The notes below the pieces were generated by a model. That model saw nothing but the letters and a program-made list of their open reading frames with translations, had not been told where the DNA came from and ran no database searches. A DNA stretch of 10,624 nucleotides, from the NCBI GenBank assembly GCA_016283945.1, contig JAEENW010000078.1, forward strand, positions 1 to 10,624. Reading direction: 5' to 3'. Below are positions 7,130 through 10,624 of this stretch, piece after piece; position 1 is the stretch's first letter; every line of letters starts with the position of its first letter. A program made the position numbers and the translations under genes. Source of the stretch: Bacillota bacterium (lineage in GTDB: Bacteria > Bacillota > Clostridia > Peptostreptococcales > Anaerovoracaceae).

Positions 7130-7738
7130 TTATTTCCTGAGGGCCTGCAGCTCGTTCTTGAGGTGGATGTTCTCCATCTGCAGGTCGAAGAAGCTGCTCT
7201 CGATGTCCCTGCACTTGTTCTCGAGCTGCTGGATCATCTCGCTCTGGGCGTCCGGAGCGGACTTGCTCTGCTCGAGCTGCTCGGTGAGCTCGGCGACGCG
7301 GGCCCTGAGGGCTTCGTTCCTCCTGGCCGCCTCGTTGATCTGCTCGAGGAGCTGCTTGTTCTGGCTGTCCTTCTCGAGGAACTGCTTCTGCAGGGCGTCT
7401 CTCTGCCCGGAAGCGCCGGAGATCTGCTCCTGATAGGACGACATGGTCTTCTGAGCCTCCTGCCAGAGCTCCTCGTACTTCTTGGACGCCTCCTTGTAGC
7501 TGAAGTTCTCGGAGATCATGTCCTCATAAGCCTTCTGCGAGTTGAAGAGCTCGTCCGCGAGGTTGATCGCGGTGAGAACGGCGACCGCGGAGGCGGACTG
7601 GTTGCCGCTCTCTCCGATCTCGTTCATCTTCGAGTCCACGTAGTCGGCGACCTTCATGATGTATTCGCGGCTCTTCAGGCTCGAGATGGTGTACTCCTGT
7701 CCGAAGATCTTTACGGATACGACGTTGCTTGTGTCCAT
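7130..7738 (-). CDS. zapA: Cell division protein ZapA with long coiled-coil extension
   Basis: ZapA binds FtsZ and promotes bundling of protofilaments at the division ring. The N-terminal 75 or so residues carry the family pattern: VSVKIFGQEYTI at 7-18, SREYIMKVADYVDSKMNEI at 23-41, and the helix around AVAVLTAINLADELF at 51-65. The protein then continues as an uninterrupted Gln/Glu/Lys/Leu-rich coiled coil from about 70 to 202, giving 202 residues against roughly 85-110 in Bacillus and Escherichia. The ATG at 7736-7738 has AAAGGAG upstream in the 12-base gap after pheT, and the stop lies 9 bases before mutS2. The placement between pheT and mutS2 is common in Firmicutes and supports the call. 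The tail could extend the reach of the ZapA dimer or bind another divisome protein; this is inference. Confidence 0.88.
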   Translation of the reverse strand: MDTSNVVSVKIFGQEYTISSLKSREYIMKVADYVDSKMNEIGESGNQSASAVAVLTAINLADELFNSQKAYEDMISENFSYKEASKKYEELWQEAQKTMSSYQEQISGASGQRDALQKQFLEKDSQNKQLLEQINEAARRNEALRARVAELTEQLEQSKSAPDAQSEMIQQLENKCRDIESSFFDLQMENIHLKNELQALRK

Positions 7739-7750
7739 GTATTCTCCTTT

Positions 7751-10189
7751 CTACATCTCTCTGAGTATGGCGTTATAGCCCTCCCTGAGCGCGCTGAGCA
7801 CTCCGGAGTTGATCTCGTTTACCTCGGCTTCCTTGAGGGTCCTGTCTGCTGCCCTGTAGCTGAGGGTGAAGGCGACGCTCTTGCTGCCCGGAGGCACCGG
7901 GGCGCCCCTGTAGACGTCGAAGAGCTTCACGTCCTCGAGCAGCTCTCCGGCGGCCTGTCTGATGGTCTTCTCGAGCTTTCCTACGGGAACGCTCTCAGCC
8001 ACCACCATGGCGAAGTCCCTGGTCATGGCGGGGAATTTGGGAAGCGGAGTGTACCTGCTGCCCTTCCTGTCGGCTCTCCAGAAGAGCTCGAAGTTGAACT
8101 CTCCGCCATAGACCTCGGCGTCTATGCCGTAGCCCGCGCAGACGTCCGGATGGATCTGGCCGAAGCGGCCGAGCTCCACGCCGTCCTTGACGACTCTGGC
8201 GCAGCGGCCCGGGTGGAACCTTCCGTCGGAGCTCTCGGCCTCGTACTCAGCGCCCTCGATGCCGAGCTGCTTGAGGAGGCCGCTCACCGCGCCCTTGGCG
8301 CTGTAGAAGTCCTCGCCCTCGCCGAACATGCCGAAGCACAGGGAGTTCCTCTCGAGCGGGAGGCCCTCCTCGACCTCGCCCGGCCTGTTGACGAAGGTGT
8401 TGCCGAGCTCGTACATCCTCACGGCGGGGATGCTCCTGGAGTAGTTGGTGTAGAGCACTCCAAGGAGGTTGGGCAGTATCATGGTCCTCATGACGGAGGT
8501 ATCTTCTCCGAGGGGGTTGATGAGCCTGACGAAGTTCCTGAAGTCGGGATCTGCGGGAGCGTTGACCTTCTCCACGGAGGAGGGGCTTACGAAGCTGTAG
8601 GTCATGATCTCGCTGAAGCCCATAGCCCTGAGGGTGTCCTTCGCGAGGGTCCTGAACTTCTGGTACTCGTTGAGGCCGCCGGCAGTGCTTCCCTCGGGAA
8701 GGGTCCCGGGGATCCTGTCGTAGCCGTACATCCTGGCTACCTCCTCGATGTAGTCCTCCTCGATGTTGAGGTCCTGGCGCACGGTCGGGGCGGTGCAGGT
8801 GATGATGTCTCCGTCGAGCACGGTCTCGATGTCGAGGCCCTTGAGGTACTCGCACATCTGCTCTCCGCTGAGCTCGATGCCGATGACCTTGTTGATCCTG
8901 GAGACCCTGACTCTGGTCACGACGGGCTTCGCGGGCTCGGGATAGACGTCCACGTCGCCAGTGAGCACGGTGCCGGCTCCGAGGAGCTCTACCAGATAGC
9001 AGAAGCGGTCGCAGGCGTCCTTGGCGAGGTTCGGGTCTATGCCCTTTTCGAAGCGTCCGGAGGCCTCGGTCCTGTGCTTGAGGAAGGCGCTGGCCTTTCT
9101 GACCGCGTCTCCGTTGAAGTTGGCGGACTCCACGAGCACGGTCGCAGTGTCCTCCTCGATCTCGGAGTCGAGGCCGCCCATGATGCCGGCTATGGCGATC
9201 GGGCGCTCGGCGTCGTTGATCATGAGGACGGAGTCGGAGAGCTCCCTCTCCACCCCGTCGAGGGTCGTGAACTTATCGCCGGCCTTCGCGGTGTCGACGA
9301 TTATCTTCCCTCCGCGCACGGTCCTGATGTCGAAGGCGTGCAGCGGCTGGCCGTACTCGAGCATCACGTAGTTGGTGATGTCGACGATGTTGTTGATGGG
9401 GCGCATGCCGGCGAGCATGAGGCTCCTCTGCATCCACCAGGGGGACTGCTCGATCTTTATGTCCTTGATGACCCTGCAGCAGTACCTGGGGCAGAGCTCC
9501 GGCTTTCTGATCTCAACGCTGATGTAGTCCGCGCTCTTCTCGGGCGAGACCTTCGAGCACTCGGTCTCCGGGTATCTCACTGTGCTGCCGAAGGTGGCGG
9601 CGGATTCCCTGGCTATTCCGAGCATGGCGAGGCAGTCGGGACGGTTGGGCGTGATCTCGAAGTCGACCGCGGGCTCGTCCATGCCGAGAGCCTCCGTGAT
9701 CGGGGTCCCGGGGACGAAGCACTTGTCGTCGAGTATCCACAGGCCGTCCTTATCCCTGTAGGGAGCGACCTTGTCGGGGAAGCCGAGCTCGGTGCAGCCG
9801 CACATCATGCCGTTGGAGACGACTCCCCTGAGCTCTCCGGCGCGGATGGTCTCGCCGCCGGGAGTCCTGGGCTTGCCGTGCAGGGGGCCGGGGATGTGCA
9901 CTCCGTCGAGCGCGACGGCGACCTTGTCGCCCTCCTTCATGTTCGAAGCGCCCGTGACGATCTGCACGGGGGCGTCCTTTCCGACGTCGACGCTGCATAC
10001 GACGAGCTTGTCAGCGTTGGGATGTCAGTCTATTTTGAGGCTCTTTCCGACGACTACGCCGCTTATCCCCTTATCGAAGTATTCTACGGTCTCGAGGTTC
10101 GTGCCGGAGAGCACCATGCCGTCGACCCACTGATCGACCGGCATGTCGATATCCGTGTATTCGCTGAGCCATTTAACAGGTACTAACAT
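7751..10189 (-). CDS. pheT: Phenylalanyl-tRNA synthetase beta subunit, interrupted by an in-frame TGA at codon 55
   Basis: PheT pairs with PheS in an alpha2-beta2 enzyme that charges tRNA-Phe; the beta subunit binds the tRNA and edits mischarged Tyr. The reading frame spans 812 codons, normal for PheT, from ATG 10187-10189, which has AGGAGG nine bases upstream. Codons 1-54 start with the typical MLVPVKWLSEY and include LSGTNLETVE at 28-37. Codon 55 is TGA. The frame then continues with HPNADKLVVC at 56-65 (tRNA-binding OB fold, to about 155), the B3/4 editing domain with NNIVDITNYV at 266-275, the B5 domain with DYIEEVARMYGYD at 479-491, the catalytic-like core, and the FDX-ACB anticodon-binding domain from about 714 to 812. 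No frameshift or other stop is present. Automated calls may start at GTG 9965-9967 or label the gene a pseudogene. An unbroken pheT elsewhere in the genome cannot be excluded. Confidence 0.93.
9965..9980 (-). promoter_or_regulatory. Possible internal translation start in pheT downstream of the TGA
   Basis: On the minus strand AAAGGA at 9975-9980 lies seven bases before an in-frame GTG at 9965-9967 (codon 75). If used, it would give a 738-residue beta subunit lacking the N-terminal domain and half of the tRNA-binding OB fold. The spacing is good, but the Shine-Dalgarno match is moderate and may be chance. Confidence 0.3.
10025..10027 (-). other. In-frame TGA codon 55 of pheT
   Basis: Minus-strand codons read CTC AAA ATA GAC TGA CAT CCC AAC GCT, that is L-K-I-D-stop-H-P-N-A. 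The start codon lies exactly 54 codons upstream in the same frame. The base after TGA is C, a context known for weak termination. TGG serves as Trp in this window, and TGA ends the TPR and kinase genes, so the code here appears standard. Confidence 0.95.
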
Positions 10190-10198
10190 CTCTTTCTG

Positions 10199-10204
10199 CC
10201 TCCT
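10199..10204 (-). promoter_or_regulatory. Ribosome binding site of pheT
   Basis: A perfect AGGAGG directly follows the pheS TAG stop and lies nine bases before the ATG at 10187-10189. It settles the true pheT start, upstream of the in-frame TGA. Confidence 0.85.
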
Positions 10205-10624
10205 CTACTTGAACTGCCTGATGAAACGGATGTCGTTCTCGTAAAGCAGGCGTATGTCGTCAACGCCGTACTTGAGCATCGCTATCCTCTCAACGCCCAT
10301 TCCGAAGGCGAAGCCTGTGTATTTTTCGGTATCTATGCCGCCGACCTTCAGCACGTTCGGGTGGACCATGCCGCAGCCGAGGATCTCTATCCAGCCGCTG
10401 CCCTTGCAGATATTGCAGCCGGCTCCGCCGCACTTGAAGCACGATACGTCCATCTCGGCGGAGGGCTCGGTGAACGGGAAGTGATGAGGACGGAACTTTG
10501 TCCTGCTGTCCGGTCCGAACATCTGCTTCGCGAAGCTGTCGAGCACGCCCTTGAGGTCGGCCATGGTTATGCCCTCGCCCACGACGAGGCCTTCGACCTG
10601 ATGGAACATCGGGGAATGCGTCGC
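10205..10624 (-). CDS. pheS: Phenylalanyl-tRNA synthetase alpha subunit, partial (N-terminus outside window)
   Basis: PheS is the catalytic class II subunit of PheRS. The last 139 residues are visible, opening with ATHSPMFHQVEGL, the conserved segment at class II motif 2. Further on come the substrate-pocket stretch around TKFRPHHFPFTEPS, a CFKCGGAGCNICKGSG segment with four cysteines (C-x2-C-x4-C-x2-C) as in many Firmicute PheS proteins and suggestive of a metal-binding knuckle, and motif 3 as GFAFGMGVERIAMLKYG near the end. The protein stops with TAG at 10205-10207, just before the pheT ribosome binding site, the normal pheST arrangement. Nothing is missing from the visible part. Any promoter or T-box leader that controls the operon would lie outside the window. 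Confidence 0.97.
   Translation of the reverse strand, partial: ATHSPMFHQVEGLVVGEGITMADLKGVLDSFAKQMFGPDSRTKFRPHHFPFTEPSAEMDVSCFKCGGAGCNICKGSGWIEILGCGMVHPNVLKVGGIDTEKYTGFAFGMGVERIAMLKYGVDDIRLLYENDIRFIRQFK

Noticed and set aside
10025..10027. Selenocysteine at pheT codon 55
   Set aside because: PheT is not a known selenoprotein family, the site is in a tRNA-binding fold rather than a redox centre, and I see no convincing SECIS-like hairpin just after the TGA.
5783..10186. Very long plus-strand open frame (1,467 codons) opposite mutS2, zapA and pheT
   Set aside because: It lies codon-on-codon opposite three genes that share one frame and is open only because TTA, CTA and TCA codons are avoided there. 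It crosses three gene borders, and its Leu/Val/Asp/Gly-rich translation resembles no protein family.
974..10189. Alternative genetic code with TGA as Trp or Gly
   Set aside because: TGA ends the TPR and lipid kinase genes at sensible family lengths, TGG is the Trp codon in this window, and only one in-frame TGA occurs in about 3,000 codons.
4724..10624. Many CTCGAG and GAGCTC-like motifs suggesting a repeat or recognition site
   Set aside because: They coincide with Glu-Leu and Leu-Glu codon pairs (GAG, CTC) in coiled-coil and helical regions and show no regular spacing.

Overview
The window reads as a chromosomal housekeeping segment of a GC-rich anaerobic Firmicute, most likely Clostridia. 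This rests on the gene order pheS-pheT-zapA-mutS2, a four-cysteine cluster in PheS like that of other Firmicutes, strong AGGAGG-type ribosome binding sites, and codon use rich in GAG, CTC, AGG and ATA. By eye the GC content is near 60%; I did not compute it. The genus cannot be fixed from the sequence. Every gene lies on the minus strand, so transcription runs from high to low coordinates.

In transcription order the layout is: pheS (5' part outside the window), pheT, zapA, mutS2, argS, an unnamed tetratricopeptide (TPR) protein gene, and a YegS/DagK-type lipid kinase gene. Gaps are 6 to 15 bases, and the TPR and kinase genes overlap by an ATGA, so these seven genes look like one operon. A 113-base spacer follows, holding an intrinsic terminator. 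After it comes the first 286 codons of a GH13 (alpha-amylase family) enzyme that runs off the left edge.

The operon joins two aminoacyl-tRNA synthetases (PheRS alpha/beta, ArgRS) with MutS2, which in Bacillus subtilis acts on collided ribosomes and was earlier linked to recombination control. It also carries the FtsZ-associated protein ZapA and a lipid kinase. Most of it therefore serves translation, envelope and division. I found no mobile element, CRISPR array, tRNA, rRNA or defence system.

The strongest anomaly is a single in-frame TGA at codon 55 of pheT, with intact conserved sequence in the same frame on both sides. It sits just before the conserved HPNADKL motif of the tRNA-binding domain. 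Other points worth a look are the terminator pressed against the ribosome binding site of the GH13 gene, a ZapA with a long coiled-coil tail, a MutS2 Smr domain lacking the usual D-L-R residues, a low-complexity linker in the TPR protein with off-pattern codons, and near-total avoidance of TTA, CTA and TCA codons with TTA appearing at pheT codon 2. I see nothing that amounts to a clearly new multi-gene system.
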